Shown: positions 1 through 11,639, counted from the first letter of the stretch. The stretch is DNA of 64,000 nt from Leptodactylus fallax (GCA_947044405.1 CAMRHE010000169.1:434001-498000), one strand, 5' to 3'. Notes: a model not told the origin generated them from the sequence alone. Made by a program: numbers and translations.

Positions 1-364
1 GCATAGATCCATAAAAACTACTTACAAATACATTGCAGACTTTAAAATTTGCTCTCAGCACATTCCTTTTATGTGAAATGTATACAGATACAGAAAAACC
101 ATCGGGCTCTGCGGCTCTTTTATGCATCTATCCGTCTTTCTGATATTTGTAGTCTTCTCTAATTTCTTATTAATCTTACACTTGTTTGTGCTTACCTAAT
201 ACCAATAGGGATTTGGTAATGGTTTAATACTTACATTTATGAATATATTACAGAAATATGTATTTATATATATTTATATTATATATTTATGTTATTTTTT
301 ATTTTTTTTAAATGATGATGCATTCAATAAAAGGTTTATTACAAGGCGCTTACAAGTTATATTT
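1..364. other. Unassigned AT-rich flank
   Basis: No gene or recognisable repeat is seen. The stretch is AT-rich and ends where L1-type coding similarity begins. The reading frame opening near 239 starts in low-complexity Tyr/Ile/Leu codons that are not protein-like. Confidence 0.4.
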
Positions 365-449
365 GATTTAAAGGGTTATTCCAGGGAGATAACAGGACTT
401 ATGCCATTTCTATCAAGCATACACACAGAGCCCTTAGATCTACTCCGCG

Positions 450-715
450 TAAAGATGACCCAACAAGATGCCATACATTTCTATACTGACACAGCTGACA
501 TACTGAGGGCAGCAAGAGATCCTAAAGATCTTACGCTGGATGGGGAACTTCTCCTCTTTCAAGACCTTGCCCCCTCCACGCTGTATAAACGCTGACTCCT
601 GTGCCCATTGACATCCCACCTCAGAGAATGTAACAATTTGTTCCGCTGGCTGTTCCCATTCAGCCTCTTATTACAGAATGAAGGTAAAAGATGCACTATT
701 AGATTGACTTATCAA
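450..715 (+). pseudogene. L1 ORF1 C-terminal domain relic
   Basis: The translation contains an ILRAAR motif, then a track ending in APSTLYKRR, then, after a stop or frame change near 593, RPLTSHLREC and FRWLFPFSL. This series matches the C-terminal RNA-binding domain of L1 ORF1 proteins, where an ILRAAR-like segment precedes a paired-arginine motif and a RWGFPF-like motif. The N-terminal coiled coil is absent, so the element is truncated here. The nucleic-acid chaperone role is known from the family. This copy is broken. Confidence 0.75.
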
Positions 716-905
716 TGACATGGACACTGCTGGACATTGCACCTCTGAATATTCCTTCTTGGCTGGCGGTTACAGACCAACACCTGGATATTCCTGCCTT
801 ACTGGTGATAGAACAGTGGAAGAAACCATTGAAGCAAAAGAGATCGTCACTTTAGAGACCCTCTGTTTATATTACTTCATAAGGATATTGTTTATCCTTT
901 CATAA

Positions 906-1212
906 GTTCATGGGGTAGTGAGTATAACTTGATTGATAAGTGCTATGTATTTTAGTCTTCTGTGCTGTTTCTACCCTGCCAATAGTTCTCTTTATTATTA
1001 CATTGTTTGACTTTACAGTTCATGCTCACTGTTTTTGTTATTTAGTGCTATGAGACATCTGGCCATTTTTCTCCCTCATGTATTAATGCCTAAGGTACCA
1101 GTATGGGATTGATGATCAGGACTGAGTCCATTACTATGTTATAGAACATCCCAAACTTTCACTCCCTCCCTTTCTCTAACAACTGTTACAACTGTATGGG
1201 TTTACTCATTTT
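906..1212. other. Decayed L1 ORF1-ORF2 spacer, no gene seen
   Basis: Lies between the ORF1 relic and the insertion site of the antisense L1. It presumably derives from the ORF1-ORF2 interval and lost endonuclease region of the old L1, but I see no readable motif. Confidence 0.35.
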
Positions 1213-1230
1213 ATTTCACTTATATGTTTT
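1213..1230 (+). repeat. Target-site duplication, left copy (L1 insertion)
   Basis: ATTTCACTTATATGTTTT at 1213-1230 is repeated at 7692-7709 with one mismatch (T/C at the eleventh base). The pair brackets the antisense L1 exactly: its poly(T) starts at 1231 and its GC-rich 5' end stops at 7691. Confidence 0.88.
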
Positions 1231-1580
1231 TTTTTTTTTATTTCAATAGATTTTTATTGGTTTTTCAAAACAAAGAAACAGTAAAACATAATCAACAATC
1301 TAGCAACAGATGTATAATGTAGAGAACATCAAGGATGTGTACAGAAGGCACGTCGTTCATACATACAGTACAATTTTGTGCAAAGATACCAAAGCGACTA
1401 AGACTGTAAGGGGGGAAGCCGGTTGGAAGGGGAGTTACACATAACTGGGATAGGTAAGGTAAGACATAGGCCTATCGAGACAAACATTAGTACATAAAGA
1501 AATAACTAAGAAAGACAGAGATAATATATAGTACAGGACCAGCTGTGCCAGTCCAATCAGGAGAAACGAGGCGCTCATAC

Positions 1581-4500
1581 TCAGGACACCAGAGGCGGAT
1601 AAACTGTAATCCACTTCACCCATTTATGCAGAAATTTATCCTGTCCGCCATTCCTGCTAGCATACATCTGTTCAAATTGGCAATTAATGGTCACTATCGA
1701 TATCAGTTCAGACAAGGATGGGCAAGTGTCGGTCTTCCACTTGCAGGCTATCAACAATCTTGCGGCTCCGAGGACCTGACATATAACAGTCCTATTACTG
1801 TATGGCATCAAATGAATGCCAAGCAACAGTAAGGCTAACCCAGGGGAGGTAACCAGATCAGAGCAAAAAAGTCTATTAATCAGCAAAAAGACTGAGGACC
1901 AAAAGGGGCGTATAGTCGGGCAATGCCAAAAAATATGAAACAGCGAGCCCACTTCGCCGCAACCTCTCTAGCAGTAAGGTGTGCAGTTAGGATAGAATTT
2001 TGCCAGGCGAAGTGAGGGGTAATACCAGCGCAAGAGAAGTTGACAACAGATTGGGGAGAGGACAGAGCTAAAAGATCGACTGCCAGCTGTGGTAAGAGAA
2101 ACTGCTGCTGTGAGGGATGCTTATTCAGATAAGAGGCCAATCTATTATATGTAAATTTTTCAGAAGCAGGAAAGCCGAATTTTTCTCCAAGCATTACAAA
2201 CGGTGCCAGGCCCTTGTCTAGATATAAATCAGAAACAGACTGGCATGCCGCCCGAGCCCCTTAAAGAAAGCAAACGGTCCTTCCAGTTCGTCACCTGTGC
2301 TAAATGGGATTCCATAATAGGCCACAGCTCATCATGGCTAGTGGTGAGCCAATATCTAAGTTTTCCCAATACAATAGCGGTGTGGTAGCCATATAAATTG
2401 GGAACTCACATCCCTCCGTGAGCCCTATCCTTTGTCAGTATAGAAAAAACAACTCTTGACTTACGTTTACCCCAAATAAAGCTAGACATTTGTTTATGGA
2501 AGTCATTAAAGACATGGCGAGGAATAGGGACCACTAGCGTGCATAAGTGATAAAGAATTTTTGGAAGGATCAGCATTTTATATAGCACTATTCGACCCAT
2601 CCAGCTATTCTCAAACCTAGCCAGGGCAGTGAGTTCTTGCTGTATAGAGGACAATAGCCCCGGGAAATTTCCTTAACCAACGACCTAGGGTTAGCTGTAA
2701 GTTTAATGCCTAAATATGGTATAGAGTGGGGACACCATTGATAGGGGGAAGTGCTTTTAATGTGTTGGAGAAGTGTTCCTGAAATATTCATCCCCAATAA
2801 TTGTGACTTAGCCTCGTTGACTTTATAATATGACACGTCCCCAAAGTCAGATATAGGTTGTGACACGGAGGCAAGAGTGGTACTTGTATAAGTAAGCGAG
2901 AGGATCACATCGACCGCAAATAAACTAATTTTATGGTCGCTATACCCCAATCGTATGCCAGAAATATCCCTGTTTGACATGATAGCTTCCGCCAAGGGTT
3001 CCATTACTAGCAAGAAAATTAAAGGGGATAGGGGGCACCCCTGCCTAGTGCCGTTCGTGATGCAGAAGGGCCGGGAAAGCACCCCATTCGCCAAAACCCG
3101 AGCGGATGGCATGGAGTACAAAGCAGAAATGGCAGTGAAGATAGGATCGGAAAAACCAAATTTATGTAAAACCTTGGAAAGATAGCCCCAATTGCAGCAT
3201 CCCAGAGGGCTACTGCTTTTATGTGTTTGTCTTGTGTGCCTCTGGGTTTTATGTTTGTATGTTCTGTTCTGTGTTAAGTGTTAAATGTAACATGTTGTGC
3301 AGCTTTCCCCTCGGCACTTCCCCCCTGCAGTGTTCAAACCCAGACTTGTTCAGCCCTGGCCTATCACAGGCCACTGGGCGGGGTTGTAAGGAGATATTAT
3401 CTCCCCGGAGACGGTTGGTAAGGCAGTTCAGTGCATGCAGCAGACTAGACTTGGTGTGCAGAGCTGACCTGCCACCAGCCTCTGGACTGAAGGCCAACTG
3501 CTGCTTTACAGCCCCAGGAGGGATATCATCAGCCCCAGGCATACCTGAAGACAACCCAGAGCAAGGGAGTAAAGAGTTCTAAGTGGCTGGATTCATTCGG
3601 TGCCGTGCCAGGAGGAGCAGGAGAGGACCCTGACAGGAGAGTCGGACTCGGGCCTAGTCTACAGGTAACCAGATCCCTGTCAGGGCTCCCTGTAACTCCA
3701 CCCCCAGTGTACCTAGCTGGGAGAGGCACAGAGGAGGAGTAGAGAAAGCCATCCTGTGGAGCCTATACCATCTTTGGGCGCCCTTCTAGAACCAAGGCTA
3801 GGGGTTGGACACTGTAGGACTACTACCCCCATCTGGAAGCTGCTGTTAACCCACTGTTCCAGTTGCCTTAATAAACGGCTGTTTGGTTTACCTGCATCGC
3901 TGAATCCTGAGTCGTGCCTGCTTTACCATCAGGGCTCTTCCAACCAACACCACACCGGCTCAGGTAGGAGAGGTTCCCTCTTCAACTGGAAGTGCCCCGG
4001 GGGAAAGAACTACTACCACCACCATCCGGTAGGGCTGCAGGACCCCCCTCGACTTTGTCCTGCCTAGGAGTGGGACTGGAGCTGTTTGGGAGCGTGCTTG
4101 GCCTGCTAGGTGGCACAGCATCCGCCACTACTACTCCCATTCTCCGGTCTCATTCAACTGGGTTGCGGCACAATGTACCCTGTCAAACGCCTTCTCGGCA
4201 TCCAGAGAAAGGAGCAGAGAAGGCATCCGACCAGCATGGGCAGCCGCGACTAGCATGATCACCCGCCTCGTTCCATCAGGAGCCTGCCTCCCCCTAGTGA
4301 AGCCAACTTGGTCGCCCCTTATAAGTTGTGGCAGAATATCTAACAGGTGGTTAGCAAGCACCTTCGCATACAATTTAACATCTGCATTTAACAATGATAT
4401 AGGGCGATAATTTGAGGGGAGGAGACCTCCTTTCCAGGTTTTGGGAGAGTTATAATGGTTGCAGAGAGCATCTCCGAGGGAAACCTACCTAGAGACATAG

Positions 4501-5990
4501 CTTGGTTAAACACTTCAGTTAGGTGTGGAAGGAGAAGAGGCTTAAAGAGTTTAAAGTATTCGCCCGAAAACCTGTCCGGACCAGGGGACTTATTGAGTTT
4601 CAGGTTATCTATTGCCCTCTCAACTTCCGAGGGAGTCATGGGAGAATTCAAAGACAACAAAAGAGTAGATGAAACAGAGGGCAAAGACAGCGAACTCAAA
4701 AACTCGTTTATGCGAGAGCAAGAAAGCTGCGGAGTTCCCGGGTCATCTTTCAAATTATATAGTTCCTGGTAAAACCTACTAAATTCATCAGCTATATGCT
4801 GCGGGTGATAAAGTTTTGAGCTAGAGGTTCTATCAAAAAAGGGATCTTAGATTTAATTCCCACAGCCTTGACTCTTCGAGCCATTAATTTACTCGCTTTA
4901 TTAAACGAGCAATAGTAAGATGCTTTAAGGCGTTTAGAATGTTTTTCAAATTCTAGTAGCAAATGATTGGCAAGATCAGCCCTTGCTTTCTTGAGAGAAG
5001 TCAATATAGAGGGATCATGGGACTGCTTATGCTGATATTCCAGCCTAGCAATAGAGCTCAAGAGCTCCTGCATGGCCTGCGCTCGTTTACGTTTAAAACG
5101 AGCTGCGGGTTGAATAAGAAGGCCCCTAACATAGGCTTTATGAGAGTTCCATAAACAAAATTTATCAGCCACTGAGGGTGTATTGATAGCAAAGAATTCT
5201 GCAATGTCAACATGCAGTTTCTCTGACACCTGCTATAAGGACATAACGTAGGTGTTGTTGCGCCATAATGTTGCAGGACCTACTGGAGCTGAAAGATGAA
5301 CAGTGAGAAGGATTGGCGCGTGGTCTGACCATGTAATATTTCCTATGCTGCATTTGCAAATATGACAGAGCAAATTCTTCTGAACTAAGAACATGTCAAT
5401 TCTAGTATAGGATTGATGACTGGCCGAAAAGAATGTATAATCACGCTCAGAGGCGTGAAGGCATCGCCATACATCGTAAACTTCCTCCCTATGCAGCCAG
5501 GGCCCCAGTTGCAAAGGTGGGTTTCTGCCACTATATGTTGAATCGCACGATGCATCATGGACTACATTAAAGTCCCCACAAATGAGTAGCTGCCCCTGGG
5601 CACATTTCTTAACCTTTCTCATTACTGAATTTAAAAAGGAGATTTGGGAGGAGTTGGGGCAGTAAAGGTTCAAAATAGTGAGCGTGCAGTTGTCAATTTT
5701 GCAAACCAGAGCAATGTAACGACCTTTGGGATCTATAAGGGAATGCATCAACTGAAATGACACCGTGTTCTTGACTGCTATAAGGATACCTGCAAACTTC
5801 TTTTGAGCATTTCGCGCAATAAACATGGGGAAACAATTTGTGAGACATTATCGGAGGGTGAGGGTCTCAGAAATGCGTTTCCTGTACACAAAGAATGTCC
5901 GCGGCAGATCTGAGAGCCTCCCTCCAGAGAAGTGACCGTTTATAAGGGATAGTAAGGCCCTTTACATTAAAGGACATAACATTGAATGCC
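1581..5990 (-). pseudogene. L1 ORF2 (endonuclease / reverse transcriptase), broken
   Basis: Read on the minus strand. Translation starts near 5988 with an NVKGLTIPYKR segment and VQETHF, typical of the L1 apurinic endonuclease start, and is stopped right after that motif near 5877. The rest of the endonuclease (5826-5233) shows GDFNVVHD and TWSDHAP. A linker follows (5229-4792), then RT segments: KSPGPDRFSGEYFK (about 4600), GDQVGFTRGRQ and DAEKAFDRVH (about 4320-4180). The solo LTR at 3193-4170 interrupts here; RT resumes as GYLSKVL and NGTRQGCPLSP. The catalytic box reads FAVDV instead of FADD, so one catalytic aspartate is lost. A C-terminal HIFWHCP motif lies near 1930. Known role: target nicking and target-primed reverse transcription. 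Confidence 0.87.
3193..4170. mobile_element. Solo-LTR-like insertion inside the L1 reverse transcriptase
   Basis: This 978-bp segment interrupts the L1 ORF2 frame between DRVH and GYLSK codons. It starts TGCAGCATCCCAG and ends CTGGGTTGCGGCA, giving 13-bp terminal inverted repeats with two mismatches and a TG...CA outline. It is flanked by CAAT at 3189-3192 and 4171-4174, a 4-bp duplication typical of retroviral-type integration. A plus-strand AATAAA (3870) followed by a T/G-rich stretch suggests a plus-orientation LTR with a polyadenylation site. No gag or pol is present, so it is either a solo LTR left by recombination or a short non-autonomous element. A DNA transposon with a 4-bp duplication is a less likely alternative. 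Family not recognised. Confidence 0.68.
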
Positions 5991-6255
5991 ATAAGAAGGA
6001 GTAAAAGAAGAGCAGTTTACAATCACAGCAAATTACGACAGAAAAATCATCCTGAGCCAAGGCAGTCCAAACAGGCCTATAGGAGGAAAGGGGTTAGTGG
6101 TGGATCCTATGAATCCAAACATAAACAAATATAGAACGTAGAAACCAGAAGAGTCTTACGTGACTGGGCAGTAAGTAAAACTGAGCAAACTTGGGGGAAG
6201 TCTGCAAGAAAAATAAAGAAAACAACAGGTGGCATCGGATAGTAGCAGGGAGAGT

Positions 6256-7406
6256 TCACTCAACAGAGTCGCTAGTCGCCCAAGGAGGTGCAATTCTGGA
6301 GGACTTTGAGGTAGTCTTCATCTTCCCGTCAGGAGCAGGAGGCGGGATGTTCCACTGCTGGAGAAGGGCTTTCCCTGTATCATAAGAGCTGAAGGCATGG
6401 GTAACATCATTTTTGGTGACAATAACCTTGGTCGTGAATCCCCACTTGTAGAGAATGTTGTGTTGCCGCAGAACTGCTGTAATCGGAGAAAGCTTTTTCC
6501 TAGCTATTATGGTAGCCTGGGAGAGATCTGTAAATAAATAAATTTTTGAAAACGGCTCAGGAAGAGCGGGTCCTTTGCGGGAGGCCTGCATAAGGCGGTC
6601 CTTGATGTGGAAGACGTGTATACGAGCTATAGCATCTCTAGGGAGGTGTTCTGGGAGGCCCTTTGGTTTTGGAAGCTCTATCTATAATCAAGTCCGCTTC
6701 TGAACAGTGAGACAAAGTGGCTTTAATCAACTGCTGTAGGTAAGGAAACCAAGTCTTTAGCGGAGACTGATTCTGGTATTCCACGGAACTTGACGTTATT
6801 ACGTCTATTTCGGTCTTACATATCTGCTAATTTAAGTTTGACTTCCGCCAGCTCCTCCTCAAGATCATTATGTGCATCTGCAATAGAATTATGTGCTGAG
6901 GCAAAATCCCCCATTTTTTGTTCAAAATGGCTTATCCTATCGCCAAGCGAGTCGACAATGGAGGATACATTAGTGATAGCCTTAGTGATATCTTTCTGAA
7001 TAGATCTATGTAGGGCCAACATTACATCTTTCAGGAAGGACTCAGAAGCGGTTTGGGCACTGGCAGGGATCGCCTGAAGCACATCAGAATCCGTAAGATG
7101 AGGTTCCTCAAACTGCATCCCAGATCTGGACTCAAAACAGAAATTAGTGTCCCATTTTACTCTTTGCTTAGCAGGACTCTGAGTTGGGGTTGCTGGATTG
7201 TGTGATGGTGTTGCAAAAGCATGTGGTGAGGCATGTGTGCTGCTTTGAGCTGTTATGGGCTCTGGGGGAGGGTGAAAATTCCTCTTCTGTGAGGGTGAGG
7301 CACACGAGCCAGTGTGAGCCTGTCTCCCCTGCATAGTAAAGCTGTCCCCAGATGATTGAGATGCCAAGGGGGAGACAGTGTGAGGGGGAGAGGGCATACC
7401 GGACAC
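6256..7406 (-). pseudogene. L1 ORF1 (RNA-binding chaperone), broken
   Basis: Minus-strand reading from 7406. A Ser/Pro/His-rich N terminus is followed by a heptad-like region around residues 125-195 (repeated Leu/Ile, Glu, Asp) that fits the L1 ORF1 coiled coil. Next to it, just past the end of the first frame (about 6810-6780), comes NVKFRGIPE, the RRM-domain signature of L1 ORF1. The C-terminal domain (6591-6256) has DLSQATIIARKK and YKWGFTTKV, matching the paired-basic and RWGFPF region. Stops and frameshifts separate the pieces. The protein would normally trimerise and coat element RNA; this copy is a pseudogene. Confidence 0.82.
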
Positions 7407-7691
7407 CGCTCTGCGATCCGCCAGTACCTCCGCGTTCGCTGCTGTCAGCGGCGCCGCACAACCCGCGTCAGCACCATCTTGGGTAGGAGCAGGCGCCGAG
7501 AAGAAGTCTGTAAGTCACTTTGGCGCCCCCATTTCGCCATCCAGGCAGGTCTGTGCAATGCCGCCTACTCACTGAACGGGTCCTCCGCTACTAACTCTAC
7601 GGAGAGCGATGCTGTGTGCCGCTGAACCGATGTCTGCCGCGGAGCTCAGCTAAGCTGCAGCCATCTCCGATGCGGTCCAAGCCACGCCCCC

Positions 7692-7709
7692 ATTTCACTT
7701 ACATGTTTT
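7692..7709 (+). repeat. Target-site duplication, right copy (L1 insertion)
   Basis: Right-hand copy of the 18-bp duplication flanking the antisense L1; see the left copy at 1213-1230. Confidence 0.88.
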
Positions 7710-9446
7710 GTTGCACTGTTTGTATATGTTTTATTTGAACCATTGGTATTGTGGCGGATGATTAGATTTTCTTTTTCTTATGTTCAGTCCCTCAAGTCGG
7801 TAAATATAGGTTCTTTTACAATCTCTCTCCCATCTCCATTATGATCCCTTTTCAATCGCTCCCTATTTCAACCTGGTCCTGGAGACTTAATGAGACCCTC
7901 CTAGACAACCCCGCCCATGTCTCAAATCTACAACATAAATTACAGATATTTCTCATTGAAACCTCCCCCCCGGTCATCTGATACCTCACATGCTGTGACG
8001 TGGAAAGCACATAAACCTTTCATTAGGGGGGAATTCATTGCTCTTGGATCTAGGATCAAGAGAGAACGAGCAGCTTACCTTAATGACTTACTAGCTAAAA
8101 TATATGGCCTGGAAACTATTCAGAAGTGCTTGGGCGCTATAAAAATACAAGTAGAACTAGCACAATTGCGCAATCAGTTCCGCAATCACTTGAATGTCTG
8201 TCATGCCAAGCACTACCAATATACTAAATTTTGATATTATGCTCATGGTGACAAGGGTAACAAATTAATGTCCCATCTTATTAAAAAAACAGAAAGATTC
8301 TACTGTTATAACAGCTATTACCACAGACCACAGTGCCATTGTCACCTCCAAAGAGGAAATAGCGGCTCAGTTTCAGGAATATTTCCAGGCCTTTCATAAT
8401 TTAAAGGCAGGCCTTGCCCACACGACCTACAAACTACCCAACTTATCAATAAATCCCAAACAATCCAGATTCATACCAGGGAGAGAGGACAACCACAACT
8501 CCTGCAGGGTCACAGAGGTCATTCAATACACCTTATGCAAAAAACTGTCATTAGTCCTCCACACTGATGCCAGGAAGGCTTTCGATAGGATCAACTGGCA
8601 ATATATGGAGTGGACCCTTCTTAGATTCGACCTTCCCCTTCTGTTTATTAAGGCAATCTTCTCACTTTATGAAGGGCCGAGTGCAAAAGTCAGGGTGAAT
8701 GGAGTTCTGTTGGGGTCATTCTCCCGAGAATGGCACCAGACAGGGGTGCCCCCAGTCTCCCACCCTGTTCATTCTTGTTATGGAAGCCCTGTTACAAGTC
8801 ATTAGAGACCACCCCCACATCAAAGGTATTCAAGTAGGTGACAGAACACACTATAAAGAAGCTTTTGCTGATGATTTGCTGATGTTTATCTCTAACCCTA
8901 CACAATCCTTCCCCCATGTCTTGGGACTTTTAGATCACTTCGGCATGTTGACAAATTTTAAAATCAATTGCAATACATTGGATTCGATGGACATCTACCT
9001 ACCTGACTCTGACTTAACCTCCCTACAGAACTCTTCCCCATTTACATGGCAACCCTCACACCTCACCTACCTGATTATCCAGATCACAAAAGATCCAAAG
9101 CAATTGTTTCATGCTAACTATTTAGATTTATTGAAAAAAGGGAAAACCCAACTATTATCTCTCTTCCTACCGTATGTCTCATAGATAGGATGCAAAAACT
9201 TAGTTAGGTCTTTTATCATCCCTAAATTAATATATACCATGCAAATGGTCCCATTCCACAATCCTTTTTCAGGGAAATAAGATTTCTCTTTATTTCCTTC
9301 CTTTGGAGTGGTAGACAACCCGTTTACCATATAAAAGACTTATTAAGAAAAAACATGCTTTGGTTTTGGCATGCCGGACGTTGGTACTTACTATAAAACC
9401 ATTCTCATGAGATGATGGCTTTGCTTACATAATCCAACATTATAAA

Positions 9447-10133
9447 TAGAGATGAGTGAATTGAAGCTGATTAATTGGAATTCGATGCAAATTTCAGGAA
9501 ATCTTCGATTCGCATCAATTCCGGATTTCCTCACGCTTCGTGGTATCAAATCGCATTTTAAACTAAGGACACACTGGAATAGCCTTTAGAAAGGCTATTC
9601 TACTCCTACCTTTGCCGTTGTATCACGCCCCATGTGATGTCCTGGTCCTCCTCACTCGTGTAGGAAAAGAATAAAGATGGCCGCCGGGCATGTGCAGAGC
9701 CGCTCGTGTAGGAATAGAAAAAAGATGGCAGCCAGACATGCGCAGAGACGCTCGTGTAGGAATAGAAAAAAGATGGCCACCGGACATGCGCAGAGCCGCT
9801 CTTGTAGGAATAGAAAAAAGATGGCCACCAGACATGCGCAGAACCACTTGTATAGAAATAGAGTAAAGAGGACTGTCGAGCATGCGCAGAGCCGACAGCA
9901 AGGAGGACCAGGACATCGCAGGGGGCGTGATGCAACAGCAAAGGTAGGAGTAGAATAGCCTTCTAAAGGCTATTGCAACGTGTTCTTAGTTTAAAATGCA
10001 TAACCCTATATGCCCAGGCTCTATGCAGCCAGGAAAATAGCTGTTTTTTAACGCGATTTGGATCGAATCGAATAGTTTTGGGAAATTCGGCGAAGCTGCC
10101 AAATTGAATTTTTGAGAAATTCGCTCATCTCTA
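9447..10133. mobile_element. Fold-back hAT-type non-autonomous transposon
   Basis: A 687-bp element starting TAGAGATGAGTGAATT and ending in the inverted AATTTCTC/AATTCGCTCATCTCTA, with perfect 8-bp duplications ATTATAAA at 9439-9446 and 10134-10141. An 8-bp duplication with TAGAG-type ends fits the hAT superfamily. Inside, arms at about 9554-9656 and 9898-10000 are near-perfect inverted copies of about 100 bp, so the element folds back on itself. The loop holds a 48-bp tandem array. There is no transposase, so it depends on one supplied in trans. Insertion in the old L1 makes it younger than that L1. Confidence 0.85.
9658..9897 (+). repeat. Five tandem 48-bp repeats in the hAT fold-back loop
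   Basis: Units start at 9658, 9706, 9754, 9802 and 9850, each about GTGTAGGAATAGAAAAAAGA followed by a GC-richer half containing CATGCGCAGA. Units two to four are most alike and the fifth has diverged. Because 48 is divisible by three, both strands read through as 16-residue repeats, so the open frames here are not evidence of coding. Confidence 0.9.
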
Positions 10134-11639
10134 ATTATAAACTTTAGATGTTTTAATTGAATTGACCTCACTTACTCCTAGGCATAGAGCCGGTTTATGT
10201 GGCTTAACGCCACATAGAGAAATACCATTTAGCATATAAGCTGCTTTGTGTTTTCTGAGTTAAATGAAAAGGAATCAGTAGCGCACTCTCCTCCACTTAT
10301 GCTACCAGGAGATCTCATGCCTTTTATTTTGATACCCACAACCAATATTACCTCCTCTGACTGGGGTAAACTCAGGCTCCATACTTTTAGAGCTGTTGTA
10401 TAGGATGGAACCATAATTGAGAACCTCAGTAGTGGCCCACTTGATTTTATTCAATTGGCGGATCTCAAACTTACTAAATCTCAGTTAGTGCACAGGTTTC
10501 CTATACTCCCTGCCCCCACATGGTTTGAGTCCCTTATATCAAATGACTATCCTTCACAGAAACTTATCTCAGTTCTCTATAGTTACATACTCTCTATGAG
10601 TCCCACTACTAAACCAGCCTATATTTGATATTGGCAACAGGACTTAAGGAGAACTTTCATAGAACCAGAGATCACACATATCCACTTTAGATCTCACGGT
10701 TTCTTGCGCTGTGTCCGAAGCCAGGAAAACTCATTTAAAATTGTAACAAGATGGTACAAGTCTCCCCCTGACATAGAGAGAATAAGTTTAAGACAGAATG
10801 ATTGTTGGAGATGTCGTGAGTTGGGAGGTTCTCTGAGACATATTTTCTGGTATTGCAACTCTCTCACATACCTCTGGTCCTGTGTTGAAAATATGAATCA
10901 AAAGATTTTTGGCTTGAATATAACGTTGAAGCCAGAATCTGTCCTTCTCTGGTTACCCACCAAAAACTGGACACCTAGTAAGAATAGCTTACCCTCTCTA
11001 CTGGATAAAGCAGCCAAGTTGCTGATTCCTCTTAAATGGTTAAACACAGAACCCCCTTCTTTCTCAGATTGGGTGCAAAAAGTGGATGAGATCACTAGGC
11101 TGGAGGATTGAGAAACCATTACCATTATCAGACCATATGGTAGCCTTGATTTGACTACAGACAGCCAAGAGATGTCACACCTACTGAAATATCGGTAACT
11201 GCTCCCCTTCTTATGCATGTTCATGGTTCATCTAATGCGCAATACTGTATATTTTTTTAGGGTGCATTCTCACACCACAGCTCATTCTCAACTTTTGACC
11301 CTACTATCACACTGCAATGACATCCACCACATCCTCACTCTACCAAGGAGAGGATTTACTTTGTTACAGTACATGTACAAGTTCACTAGAATCATATTCC
11401 TTACACACCATTCTCTAACCTTTCTCATATCAGCCTCACTGGGTATTCCCCCCCTTCCCTCCCCACCCTATGACTACCAGGAAAGTTGAATGTCCACACC
11501 TATGGTCTGTTTTGATTGACTGTTTCTTATTATGCTTTTTATGGAAATGTAAATATATTACTTGTCATGTTTATTGCAATAGTTTTTTGCATTTTTGCAC
11601 TGGTCTTTTCAATAAAAAGAGATTTGATTAAAAAAAAAA

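Larger units (their letters stand above)
1231..7691 (-). mobile_element. Near full-length antisense L1-group LINE nested in an older L1
   Basis: A minus-strand L1-group element flanked by an 18-bp target duplication. Its 3' end (plus 1231) is an A tail preceded by an AATAAAA signal. Its 5' end (plus 7691) begins GGGGGCGTGGC, the GC-rich start also seen in the L1 at 52472. ORF1 relics lie at 6256-7406 and ORF2 relics at about 1581-5990. Removing the 978-bp LTR insertion leaves about 5.5 kb, a plausible full L1 length. Both ORFs carry stops and frameshifts and the RT active site is mutated, so it cannot move by itself. Confidence 0.88.
7850..11111 (+). pseudogene. L1 ORF2 relic of the older sense-strand LINE
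   Basis: The pieces fall in L1 ORF2 order. 7850-8234 has TWSWRLNETLLDNP followed by a basic linker. 8550-9120 carries reverse transcriptase with DARKAFDRINW, NGTRQGCPQSP and an intact AFADDLL catalytic box near 8865. The frame changes between the two overlapping RT pieces near 8735. 10704-11111 carries the C-terminal region with CWRC and HIFWYC, the Cys/His motif of L1-type ORF2. The RT thumb is interrupted by the hAT-type insertion at 9447-10133. Most of the endonuclease and the RT N-terminal motifs are missing. It is dead, although the FADD box survives. Confidence 0.82.
365..11639 (+). mobile_element. Old sense-strand L1-group LINE, 5'-truncated, split by later insertions
   Basis: Coding relics of an L1-group non-LTR retrotransposon occur in the expected order on the plus strand: ORF1 C-terminal domain (about 450-715), linker and reverse transcriptase (about 7850-9180), and the C-terminal Cys/His region (10704-11111). 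The 3' end has a polyadenylation signal (AATAAA near 11610) and a short A tail (about 11630-11639). The element is interrupted by an antisense L1 (1231-7691) and a hAT-type element (9447-10133). The endonuclease is almost entirely missing, so an internal deletion is likely. The 5' edge is approximate and I could not find its target duplication. It must be older than the elements inside it. Confidence 0.8.

Noticed and set aside
9606..9958. Repeat-protein-like frames on both strands
   Set aside because: Generated by a 48-bp DNA repeat inside a non-autonomous transposon; several phases are open simultaneously.
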